Shown here: positions 11,518 through 21,661 of the stretch, piece after piece
How the letters are laid out: every line of letters begins with the position of its first letter
Numbering within the stretch: position 1 is the stretch's first letter
Assembly (NCBI GenBank): GCA_026413255.1
Contig: JAOCZO010000010.1
Span: 331,222-395,221, forward strand
Length of the DNA: 64,000 nucleotides
Source: Fereydounia khargensis
Lineage: Eukaryota > Basidiomycota > Ustilaginomycetes > Urocystidales > Fereydouniaceae
Reading direction: 5' to 3'
Program-made: the position numbers and the translations under genes
The notes under the pieces: model-generated
Told to the model about the DNA's origin: nothing
Seen by the model: the letters and a program-made list of their open reading frames with translations, nothing else
Database searches by the model: none

Positions 11518-13677
11518 ATGGACGAACAAGAAGCCCTCCGCGCCGAGATAAGCAAGCTATCTGGCGCCATCCAAAACGCGCGTCGGGCCAGCTACTATCA
11601 CCACCAGCCGTCCTATCGCGGCACTAGCCGCGGCAGAGCAAGGGGCAGGGGTGCACCTCTTCCACAGCGCAATCGCACCCTCATCCTCAACAGCACTACC
11701 GCAAACAGGCCCGATGCCCCAGCTGCCAACCCAAGCACCGATCAAGCTGCCCCGAGCAAGCCTGACGGCGATGGCGACGGCGACGGCGACTCGGCCGTGA
11801 GCAGCTCAGCCGCACCTAGTGGCTCACGTCAGACCGCCGCTGCCTCCATTGACAAACCACCCACAAACTCAGAAGGCTGGATCAAGCGCAGAACAACGCA
11901 CAACATGAGCCTCGTCAGTTCGTCTACATTTCACAAGACGTGAGTACCGCCTCTCCACCGCTCAAGTCCCACTCACTCTCACCTCGTTTGCACACCGCAC
12001 GCACCCCAGCGAACCGGCACGCCTCGCTGCTATTGCTGCGACGCAGGCCGCCAAGGCAGAGGCAAGAGCCAAGGCGAAAGCGAAAGCCCAGTCTGCTGCT
12101 GCTGCTGCTGCTGTCAAGCGCAAGACTGCCGGCTCGTCATCCATTCGCCGCGGTGACAACATGGGCGAGGTGGTCATTGACGGTGTTGTCTTTGAATTCG
12201 ACCCAAGCGGCACCAAGTTGCTCAAAAAGGCGCCACAGCCTTCATCCTCCTCCTCTGAACAGGTCTCTGCAGCAGCAACCACCGCTGCCACCGCTGCCAC
12301 CGCTTCCGCTTCCGCTTCCTCCGCTCCCTTGGACGCCAGCGCAACACCCCTGCGAACATCGATCAATGGACAGTCGTACATTCGAACCAAGCGAGGCAAT
12401 CTTGTCAGTGCTGAGCTCGTTGCCAAACGAAGAGCCCAAAAGCAACATCAAAACAAGCTCCAAAAATTAGCACGACTCGGCCGACAGGTAGGCGAGCTTC
12501 AAGCTGCAAGATATGGGAACAGCAAGCCAACACCAAGGGGTGCAAAAGCCAGTGCCAGACCCAAGGGTTTGTGTAGCTTTTTCAACAAGACAGGTGAGTC
12601 TTTGCTTCCGCTGACATACCGAGATCCAGCGCGTCTGTGTGCGATGACCCCTCCCCTTTCCTTTGCCTCACCTTGTCGCTTTTCCTCGGCACAGGCCAAT
12701 GCAAGAGAGGCCTCTCGTGTCCCTTTATTCACGACTCGACCAAGATCTCGCTCTGCCCGCGTGTGCTCCGGCCCAAGGGCTGCACCTTGCCGCCCGGGAC
12801 GTGTCCGCTGTCGCATGATCTCAAGCCGGAGAGGGTGCCTCACTGCGTACACTACCTGCGCTCGGGATCGTGTCGAAACGGAGACGACTGCGTCTATACC
12901 CACGCCGACCTTGCTGAGGGCCTCAACACCAAGATCTGCGCCGATTTCAGCAAACTGGGCTGGTGTGACAAGGGAGCGGCGTGCACCGAGCGCCACACGT
13001 GGGAGTGCCCCGAGTTCGCGGAAAAGGGCAAGTGCGGGCGCAAGGGCTGTCGTCTGCTTCACGTAATCCGTGCCAAGACAGACTCAGGCAGCGGCACGGG
13101 CACGGGCACAGGCACGGGACCCGGCCTCTTGTCTCAGCCCGGCGCAGTGCTCGACTCTGGCGAGGGCGAGGGCGAGATGGGCCACATGCAGGATGGCGAC
13201 CTGTTCATGAGGGACGATGCAGCTGCAAACGAGCCTTTGACAGGAGAAGAAGAGGGAGAGGAGGAGGACGGGGACGGGGACGAAGAGGAGGAGGACGAAG
13301 AGAACGGCGAGGGCAGTACTAAAAAGCGCAAGCGCGAGTCTGGCCTAGGCTACGAGAACCTGAGCCTCACCGGTAAGCACAAGCGAAAGCGACAAGGCAA
13401 AGCATTTGCGGGGCAGAAGGATTTCATCTCGTTCAGCGACGAAGAAGATTTGGAGGGCGATGAAGAGGATGATGAGGAGCACGCGGACCACGGATCGGTG
13501 CACAGCGAGGAGCTAGAACTGACGGATGATGAAGAGGAAGAGGAAGAGAAAGAGGACGAAGCGAGCGAGGCTGGCGATGATGCAAGCGAGGGCAAACAAG
13601 AGAGCGACGAGGTGGAGGATGAAGAGGATGGAAATGACGATGACGATGACGATGCAATGGTTGACAGAGACCTATGA
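11518..13677 (+). CDS. CCCH zinc-finger protein, ZC3H3-like
   Basis: Three exons inferred by frame continuity: 11518-11939, 12010-12593 and 12695-13677, giving 662 residues. Joining them makes an uninterrupted first zinc finger (CSFFNKT then GQCKRG across the second splice), which supports both introns. Five consecutive CCCH fingers follow: CSFF..H, CPRV..H, CVHY..H, CADF..H, CPEF..H. Five tandem fingers of this spacing are the hallmark of ZC3H3 (Smicl) proteins, nuclear factors that link mRNA polyadenylation with export. The N-terminal half is Arg/Ser/Ala-rich with an Arg-Gly segment near residue 35. The C-terminal third is extremely acidic (long Asp/Glu runs) with basic KKRKRE and KHKRKR patches that could be nuclear localisation signals. 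Family assignment is by finger number and spacing. Confidence 0.85.
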
Positions 13678-14480
13678 GGTCCCGAACAGCATCTGCATTC
13701 AGTACGGCACTGTGTATCGATATCATTCCTTTTACCTTGGCAATACAAACGGGTTCCCTCTTTCCCGCTTTGCTGCTGTTGCTGATGCTGGTCTGGGTAA
13801 GTACTGTACTGTACAGTCTATTGGAGGGTCTGGTGATCTTGGAATCGCGGGGGCAGCAAGGGGATTTGGAGAGGGGCTGGTTTGGGAGCCTCGGCAAGGT
13901 GGACCAGCAACAGCCTACTGCCTACAGGAACGAGCCAAGGAAACGACAGTGCTGTGTTCCATTACTGAGTAATGTATAGCTGCAGAGTAGCCGTCTGCTC
14001 GTCTAGCGAGAGATCACACCGGCACATCCGATAGAGACTGTATCAAAGTGCGCGCGAAAGAAAAGCAAAGGGTGTGTGGGATTGGATTTGGATTTTGGGC
14101 GTCCGTGCCCAAGCTATCTCTCCCTGACAGGCTCATGCTGAGGAAAAACAAAAAGAGCCGAAATAATGTCCGAAGAGAGGCAAGTCTCCTGTCGTGTGGG
14201 GATCCGATCCACTCGAGGTCGGAACATGGCGTGCCGATCCTTGCCGTTTTGCTTCTGTCACGCTTTCGGTGCAGACCATCTTGTAATGCCCGGCTGAGCC
14301 CACAGTCAGACAGCAAAGCAGCTCAGCACGCCTACAGTACTGTACTGTACAGCAAAGCGCAGTCCAGCGCAGCGCAGGTTCGGTAACGGGCAGCTTGCAT
14401 TTCTATAAAGACCCTTTCCCTCCCTCCCGTATCCTCCACACTCACTCCCTAAACACCCTCTTCCCCTTCCCTTCTCGGCC
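13678..14480. other. Intergenic region before the amidohydrolase gene
   Basis: Holds the 3' flank of the zinc-finger gene and the amidohydrolase promoter. ACTGTAC-type repeats occur at about 13802-13816 and 14335-14352. No gene is supported. Confidence 0.6.
14404..14409 (+). promoter_or_regulatory. TATA box of the amidohydrolase gene
   Basis: TATAAA lies 72 bp before the start codon and is followed by a C/T-rich stretch, as expected for a TATA-driven fungal promoter. Confidence 0.6.
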
Positions 14481-17432
14481 ATGGCCCCCTACATCGACGA
14501 CGCCAAGCAGGACGAGCTGCTCGCCCTCCCTGCTTTGCACCGCCAGAGCCAGGCACGACGCCGTCCCCCTGCCACCATGGCGCTCAAGTCTGGACTCGCC
14601 GTCATCCTCGCCTTTCTGACCCTCACTTACCTCGTCTCTTACCAGCTTGTCACCCCTCTAGACAGGTCCCCTGCCTACCGTCCCACAGCCAATCCCCGCC
14701 TCAAGCAGGCCTTCCAGAGCGCTGTCGACCGCTGCGCCCAGGCTCAGGCCCCCGCTGGCCCTCCGCGCCACTTCCACACCCGTACCGTAAGCGACCGCTT
14801 TGAGAAGGGCACCCCGGATCTCCTCGTTCGCAATGCTACTATCTGGACAGGCGACAAGGACGGCCAAGAGGTCCTCCGCAACTACGACGTGCACCTCAGC
14901 AAGGGCATCATCCAGAAAGTCTCCCCCTCCCACCACCACAGCAACAGGTACTCGGACTACAAGAACACTCGAGTCATCGATGCCGCTGGCCGCTGGCTCA
15001 CCCCTGGTCTCGTTGACATGCACATCCACATCACCGGTCTCCCTACCCCCTCTCTCGATGGTGCCTCGGATGCCAACTCGATCGGCTCCAACGTCAATCC
15101 CTGGCTCCGCATTGTCGACGGCATGAACCAGCACGACCCTTCCTTCAAGACCTCCATCGCCGGCGGCATCACCTCCGGCCTCGTCCTCCCCGGCTCAGCC
15201 AACAGCATGGGCGGACAGGCCTACCCAGTCAAGTACCGCCAGGTTTCGACTCACACTCCTGCTCACCGCCTCATCGACCCACCCCGCGCTCTTGCCCAGC
15301 CCGCTGCCGCCGCTCCACCCGAGAGCAACGACACAGGCATGTTGCGAAACGACAGCAGCTCTAGCTGGCGACACATGAAAATGGCCTGTGGCGAGAACGC
15401 GCGCCGCGTCTACGACATTACCCGCATGGATGAGGCATGGGACTTCCGCCGTACCTTCGACGAGGCGTCCAAGCTCAAGAACCAGCAGGACGCTTTCTGT
15501 GCCAAGGCCAAGTCCTTTGTCGACGCGTACGGCCAAGATGCCGTGCCCCTCGCCGAAGCCGACACTGCCTTCCCCGACGATCTGCGCCTCGAGGCGCTCG
15601 TCGACCTCCTCCGCGGCAAGGTCAAGCTCAACACCCACTGCTACACCCAGATTGACTTTGAGTCCTTCATCCGCCACACGAACGAGTTCAAGTTCCCCGT
15701 CTCGGCCTTCCACCATGCCCACGAGGCCTACCTCATCCCTGACCTCCTCAAGCAAGCCTACGGCGGAAAGACGCCCTCGATCGCCATCTTTTCCACCAAC
15801 GCCAACTACAAGCTCGAGGCCTACTTTGGCAGCCCGTTCGCCGGTCCCATCCTCGCGTCGCACAACATTACTCCGATCTACAAGTCGGACCACCCGGTCA
15901 CCGAGTCGCGCCACATTCTCAACCAAGCTGCACAGGCACATCACTTTGGTCTGAGCGAGGTGGACGCGCTCAAGTCGGTCATCACGGCACCTGCCGAGTC
16001 GCTGGGCCTCGACCACCGTATCGGTTTCGTCCGCCAGGGCTGGGACGCCGACCTTGTCCTCTGGAACAACCACCCGCTCGCGATCGGCGCGACGCCAGTC
16101 GAAGTGGTGATCGACGGTATCCCGCAGCTCGGTCCAGGCGCGCACGTGCCTGCTCCCTTCTTCGAGTCGTCTGAGACCAACTCGCGCCCCGCCCCCGATG
16201 CACCTGAGGGAGGCAACTTTACACGCGAGATCGAGGCGGTCAAGGCTTCGTACGACGGCATCATCACGTACGACAAGCTACCCTTCCCGACCGCGCAGGC
16301 TGCGCAGGCCGGCTGTGCGCTGTTCACCAACGTGGCACGCATCTATGCCGTGCAGGACGGCGGGGTCGTCTCGCGCCCCGGCGGAGCCGCTGTGGTCGTG
16401 GAGAAGGGCAGCATCACGTGTTCCGGCGACACGTGTGCCTGCGACTCGGGCGTCACCTACGACCTGGGCGGGCGGGGCGTGCTGGCGCCCGGTATCACGT
16501 CGTACGGCAGCGACCTGGGACTGACGGACATTGTGTCCGAGTCCGAGACGAGTGACGGGCGCACGTTTGATGCGCTCACACAGGCCTCGGCGGCCGTGGG
16601 GGTGCCGCTGTCCCGAGCGGTCGACGGGCTCCACTGGGGCGGGCACGACCTGCAGCGCGCGCGTGCGTCCGGCGTGACGGGTGCGATCGTCATGCCACAG
16701 AGCAACGTGTTCTTCTCTGGCCTCTCGGTCAAGTTTGATACGGGCGCCACTACGGTCCTGGACGCGGGGGCCGTGCGTGCGAGCGAGGTGGCGATGCACG
16801 TTACCCTCGCGCACGCGGGGCGCGCTATCTCAGAGCAGATCGGCCTCCTCCGCTCGCGGCTGGCTGCAGCACCCACGGACGAGGCGGCCTGGACCCGCGT
16901 GGCGAGTGGCCAGCTCCCGCTCGTCGTGACGGCACTCAAGGCCGACCACATCGCCCAGCTGCTCGCGCTGCGCGACGCCTTCCCCGCCGTGCGCCTCGTC
17001 ATCTCTGGCGGCACAGAGGCCCACCTGGTCGCACGGCAACTCGCAGACCGCAAGGTCCCCGTCATCCTCATCCCGCAGACCTGGCCTCGCACGTGGGACG
17101 AGAAGCGCGGCCTACCTGGCCCCCCGCTCACTGCGCAGACCACCCTCTCCGTCCTCAGGGACGCCGGCGTTCCCGTCGCCCTCAAGATCGAAGAAGCCTG
17201 GATGGCCGCCAACTTGCTCTGGGACGCCACCCGCGCCGCCCTCGAGACGGACGGCAAGGTCAGCCGCGAAGAGGCGCTCGCGCTCATCAGCACCAACCTC
17301 GACCAGATCCTAGGCATCACCGACAAGGACGGCCAGGGCGTCGTCGCGTACGACAGAGACCCCTTCCAGTACGGCGCAAAGGTCGTCGCTGTCAGCGGTG
17401 CTCGTGGCACCGAAAGTGTTCTAGTCGCGTAG
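14481..17432 (+). CDS. Membrane-anchored amidohydrolase, duplicated-domain type
   Basis: Single-exon 983-residue protein. A short cytosolic N-terminus precedes one membrane helix at about 34-55 (GLAVILAFLTLTYLVSYQL), so the rest is probably lumenal or extracellular. The first amidohydrolase module starts near residue 115 (LLVRNATIWTG) and has the metal-binding HxH in VDMHIHITG (His about 181 and 183). It continues through GGITSGLVLPGSAN, LNTHCYTQIDFESF, FHHAHEAYLIPD and the closing QGWDADLVLWNNHPL. A second, similar module seems to follow from about residue 620. There the HxH position reads APGITSYGSDLG, so the metal ligands are missing. Large fungal proteins of this layout are annotated as imidazolonepropionase-like amidohydrolases of unknown substrate. 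Start context is good (ccATGg) with a TATA box upstream; a second ATG is at codon 33. Confidence 0.88.
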   Translation: MAPYIDDAKQDELLALPALHRQSQARRRPPATMALKSGLAVILAFLTLTYLVSYQLVTPLDRSPAYRPTANPRLKQAFQSAVDRCAQAQAPAGPPRHFHTRTVSDRFEKGTPDLLVRNATIWTGDKDGQEVLRNYDVHLSKGIIQKVSPSHHHSNRYSDYKNTRVIDAAGRWLTPGLVDMHIHITGLPTPSLDGASDANSIGSNVNPWLRIVDGMNQHDPSFKTSIAGGITSGLVLPGSANSMGGQAYPVKYRQVSTHTPAHRLIDPPRALAQPAAAAPPESNDTGMLRNDSSSSWRHMKMACGENARRVYDITRMDEAWDFRRTFDEASKLKNQQDAFCAKAKSFVDAYGQDAVPLAEADTAFPDDLRLEALVDLLRGKVKLNTHCYTQIDFESFIRHTNEFKFPVSAFHHAHEAYLIPDLLKQAYGGKTPSIAIFSTNANYKLEAYFGSPFAGPILASHNITPIYKSDHPVTESRHILNQAAQAHHFGLSEVDALKSVITAPAESLGLDHRIGFVRQGWDADLVLWNNHPLAIGATPVEVVIDGIPQLGPGAHVPAPFFESSETNSRPAPDAPEGGNFTREIEAVKASYDGIITYDKLPFPTAQAAQAGCALFTNVARIYAVQDGGVVSRPGGAAVVVEKGSITCSGDTCACDSGVTYDLGGRGVLAPGITSYGSDLGLTDIVSESETSDGRTFDALTQASAAVGVPLSRAVDGLHWGGHDLQRARASGVTGAIVMPQSNVFFSGLSVKFDTGATTVLDAGAVRASEVAMHVTLAHAGRAISEQIGLLRSRLAAAPTDEAAWTRVASGQLPLVVTALKADHIAQLLALRDAFPAVRLVISGGTEAHLVARQLADRKVPVILIPQTWPRTWDEKRGLPGPPLTAQTTLSVLRDAGVPVALKIEEAWMAANLLWDATRAALETDGKVSREEALALISTNLDQILGITDKDGQGVVAYDRDPFQYGAKVVAVSGARGTESVLVA

Positions 17433-17527
17433 ACATGGAATTGAATCAAAAAGAGTTTTGTGTTACAAGAGAGAGAGAGCGGAGGAGGATGGATGGATAC
17501 ATCGAGACAAGCGCGGAGAGTGGTAGA

Positions 17528-20237
17528 CTATGCAGTAGGCTTGAATGTGACCTCGGACAGGACTGTGATAGCAAAGGGCCAGGATCGGATGTCAGTAGAT
17601 GATTCACTTTGGTGGTGAGGGAGGCAAGGCAACATACCAGCAAACGCCTGCTTGTACGCCTCGAGAAGCTGCTTTACGCGGTTCCTCTCGGCGGTCAGAG
17701 TATCGTCCTCGTGCAGGAGGTTGTCAAACATCTCCTCCTTGTACAGACCAGCCACGAGGCGGTTCTGCACCGACTCGCGCGAAAAGTTGACGAGCAGGTG
17801 CATGATGGCCTTGGGTACCAGATCCTGGATCGTCTGTCGAACAATGTTAAAGTAGCTCGCAATCAGAGAGCGGATGAGTGTCGTCTCGAGCTCTTCCCGG
17901 TCAGAGAGCGCGTACTCTTCAGGCGCGATTGGTGTCTGCGATGGGGCAAGAATGCAGGTCAGTATGGGCTACTACGCGCAGCGAGCCATGTAGATTCACG
18001 TCATCACTTACAGCCTCGAGATGCTTGTCCAGGCTCTTCATGTCGTACGCAGCAGAGTTACCCTCGAGACCCGTGCGGCCGCTCATCGCATTCGGCTTGG
18101 GCGTGTGCACGATAGGTCGGTGCTGGTACGCTCCGCTCGCTCCAGCAGGCGGCAAACCGGAAGCACCGCCGAAGAAGTAGTTGAGGAACGTGTCTTTCGC
18201 GCCTCCCGCGCCCGTCGGACCTGGGATACCGTTGCCGTTGCTGTTACCGCCACCGAGTCGTGGATCCGCAGGCGCAGAGCTCGAGTGTGGCCGAGACGAA
18301 TGCTCTGAGCGTTCCTTCCTGTCCCATCGGCTTCCCGTCTTGGCCGCAACATTGACCGTAAGGCTGCGAGCGTTCTTGCCGTGCTCCTCGTCCTCCTCAT
18401 CCTCATCGTCATCCGAGACGGTACCAGTCGCCGAGGCACCGTCGTAGCCACCGGCACGCTGCTGTCCCCTCGATCCGCCGTGAGGCACGAGCGCATTCTG
18501 CTTGCGTGCCTGGTCCTCGCGCGTCTCGCGCGCAATGTTGGCCGAGTCGGCCACAAAGGAAGGGTGGTTGGTGTTGATGTACGCGGCCTGAATCTGGATG
18601 AGGCTCTGCACGTACTCGGAGGTGGGGCCAAGTCGCTCGCGGAGGAGCTCTGAAACAACCTCGATCAATTGAGCGTGAAGGCGTGGGAAGCGCTGGAGCT
18701 CGGAGGAGGTGCAGTTGTGGCAGATCTTCATGAGCTCTTCGTAGACAAGCTCCACACATCGCAAGCTAGGTGGCTCGAGCAGCTTGATCTGAGGCTTGAT
18801 GAGCAGTTCGAACGCCGCTTCGGGCACAAACAGGCTGGGACGAGGACCGGTCGAGTTGCGGATGGCGGTGCGAATGTCTTGGGCAGTGAGGTTCTGGGTA
18901 GGGTTGATGCTGCCGAGTGCGTGGCCAAAGACGTCCTGGAAGATGTAGTAGATGCGGGCACCACCACAGAGTTCCTTGGTAGAAATGTCGAAAGTGGTAC
19001 CATCGATGGAGGCGACAAAGTCGCGGGCAAACTGGGTCATGAGCTTGAGCACGAGCGAGCCACGGTGCTGGTCTCCCAAGAAGGCAGTGTCGCCAAATGC
19101 GGCAAGCTCCTGCTGGGTCTGGCCCATGAGGGTGTTGAGGCGAGCCTTCATGTCTGGGAGCTTGTCGCGAATGTGGTTCATGAGCACCTGGTTGAGCGTC
19201 TTGGCGAGGTACTTTGTTCCACAGCGGTGGGCAATGTTGCGGTAGGCAGGGTGGGACTTGAAGAACTCTTGCTCAGCACGACGGGCAGCGAGCATGGAGA
19301 CGTTGCCGTTAATGTCCTGCTGGGAGCGGTTGACGACACCGATAAAGCCAAGCTTGAGCGGGTAGACGCGCCCGGTGAGAATGTCGAGGGCGTGAGTGCC
19401 CTGGTCCATGAGATCGAGCTTGGTGAGGACACCAATGGTTCGCCTGCCCTGAGGGTCGACCGAGCGAGCAAGCTTGAGACTGTCAGAGTTGGCGAGGTCG
19501 ACATTGGCGGGGCTGATGGCGAGAATGATGCAGTTGGGCTTGGAGATGTAATCGGTGACGAGGCTGCGAATCTGTCGCTCAATGTCGGAGGGCTGGTCGC
19601 CGACTGGAATCTTGGTAAGACCGGGAAGGTCAACGAGGGTGAGGTTGAGCACGTTAGGGCTGTAGATCTTGAGGTGAATAGGGAGCTTGGAGACGCCCTT
19701 GTTCTGGCCGGCGACGCGGTAGGTCTCATTCTCGATCTCGCGCTTGATCTCGTTAAAGTCGGTGAAGCGCTTGTCGAGGTGAAGGAACTCGCCGTACTCG
19801 CCGTATGTGGGTGTGCGTGCGCCGGAGCCACCATTGGCGGTAGAGCGAAGGAGTTCTGGCTGGGGCTCGTTGGGGTCGTCAGTGACGGTGCGTGGGAAGC
19901 TGTCGTCCTGGGGTGCTGGGGTGTGAACGAGTTGCAGAACAAGAGGACGACGGGTGACGATACCACTGCCTCGTGGGAGGAAGTCTTTGCCGACAATGCT
20001 GTTAGGAAAGAAGCGACATTTGGGTCAGTCGAGTCTTGCCAGCCTTGCCAGCCTTGCCAGGGGGAGGGTGAAAGAAGGCAAAATAGGAAAAGTGCATACT
20101 CACGTCTCGAGTACACTGGACTTTCCCGAGGACTGGGAGCCAACGACGACACATTGTGGGAGATCGACCGAGTCACCGCCAATGGCCGTGAAAGTCTCTT
20201 GAAGCCTGTTTACGATTTGGATAAGATCGACGTCCAT
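17528..20237 (-). CDS. DNM1: Dynamin-related GTPase Dnm1
   Basis: Four exons on the reverse strand, in coding order 20237-20104, 19998-18012, 17935-17638 and 17562-17528, giving 817 residues. All junctions keep frame, and the third gives the expected C-terminal [13 protein letters not shown]. Exon 1 has the P-loop GSQSSGKSS; exon 2 has DLPG (G3) and TKLD (G4), followed by the middle/stalk region. The GTPase effector domain is in exon 3 ([16 protein letters not shown]). [31 protein letters not shown] and the [13 protein letters not shown] segment agree with Dnm1/Drp1, the mitochondrial and peroxisomal fission GTPase, rather than Vps1. The B-insert before the effector domain carries an acidic Asp/Glu run and Ser/Gly-rich sequence. 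The last exon encodes only eleven residues plus stop. Confidence 0.92.
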
Positions 20238-21472
20238 TGTGGCTGTTCAGGTAAAATTGGGGCCTGAGCGGGCCGTTTCTAGAGGGACTGAGCGTTGTGC
20301 GTGCAAGTAAGGTGGAGAGCGCGATTCTGTTGATGGGTTGAGGTAGTCGCAGGGGGCGGTGGAGGAAGAAGAGTGGGGTTTGGCGCGCAGAAGCGTCTGT
20401 GAAGCAGAGGGTGAGTATGAGGTGTCTGTCGATCGAGGACGAGATGAAGGGTCTGAGACGTACCTTGTGCCGTTTGCGGTAGGGAGGGTGGAAGGAAGGC
20501 AAGGTGAAGGCGTAGGTGTTTGCAGTGTGGAGCCAGAGCGTTATTGGACTGGAATGGACTGAGCGGAGCCAGGGAGTAGCAGCAGCAGCAGCAGCAGCAA
20601 TGGCAGCGACTGGCAGCAACACACACCAACAGCAGCAAACAGGCGGGGCAGGTCAGAGCAGGGCAGGGCAGGGCAGGGCAGGGCAGCGTCACTGAGCTTA
20701 GGGCCAGGCCACTCGCCGCGCGAGAGGGCGGGCAAAAAAAAAGGACTGCGTTACTGTACAGTACAGTACTGTAGACTGGGCGTGTGCGGAACAGAGCGCG
20801 CGTGTTGGTTTTGTGTGTTTTTGTGTGCTTCTCTCTCTCTCCCGACCTCACCTCCTTCCTACCCAGAGTTGCGCGTCTGGCTGGCCGTGCGTCTCTCGCC
20901 CGAGCGCAAGAACCAGCAGGCGAGGCGCGTCAAATACTGTGAGTTAGCGGGCTGTGTTGTCACGCTCACACCTGCTTCCACCGAGCGTCTGGGACGGCAG
21001 GGCGTTCATTGGCATTGGGCAGAAGAAAGGATACCAGATTCGGTTCAATCCATTTCGCCTTCACACTGACCACTGGGGTGGGGGTTGGTAACCGTACAGT
21101 CAGCCCCTCCTTCTTAGAGCCTAAACACCAATCATGCTGTCCTGAATTCTCCACAACTTTGCCCTCAAACCCTTCCAATCGAGTCCCAGCAAAGCGTGCC
21201 AGCCACGACGTAACCGTGCGGCACGGGACCTCTTCCACCCCCGATCGATCACATTTTCCCTCGCCGTCATGCTCCCTCCTCTTTTCTTCCACCTTGGCAA
21301 GATTTGAGTGATCCGACAAATGGACCGGCAACACGGCATTTGCACTCCCGACCCTACCACTCCATAAACGCAGGCCAGACTAGAATTTACGTGATCCACG
21401 AATCGCTTTCTTTATATCAGACTTTGTGGGGCATCTACATACAAAAAGAAGTCACCTTGCACAAAGTCTGAG

Positions 21473-21507
<35 letters not shown>

Positions 21508-21661
21508 AATATGTGTGTTTGAATACGAGAAGAGTTTACTTGCAAGTGTGTACAACAGCTTTTCGCCAGTCGACCAAGTGCATCGAAAACAAACAGGCAG
21601 TTTGGCAACCAGTGGGTGGCCACCTTCAGCCCCTTGCTCCCTTTGCCATGTTCAACACAGC
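20238..21661. other. Intergenic region between DNM1 start and ATP1 end
   Basis: DNM1 promoter and ATP1 3' flank. Contains CAG repeats (about 20576-20602), GGGCA repeats (about 20655-20690), an ACTGTACAGTAC cluster (20754-20774) and a GT microsatellite (21475-21504). No convincing gene is seen. Confidence 0.6.
21475..21504. repeat. GT dinucleotide microsatellite
   Basis: Fifteen tandem GT units downstream of the ATP1 stop codon. Confidence 0.95.

Noticed and set aside
15195-16145. 316-codon open frame on the minus strand
   Set aside because: Antisense to the amidohydrolase, with GC-bias composition.
17528-20237. Assignment of the dynamin-like gene to VPS1
   Set aside because: Middle-domain sequence ([44 protein letters not shown]) agrees with Dnm1/Drp1.
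18669-20267. 532-codon open frame on the plus strand
   Set aside because: Antisense to DNM1. The composition (Val/Gly/Glu/Leu repeats) is what GC-rich codon bias produces on the opposite strand.
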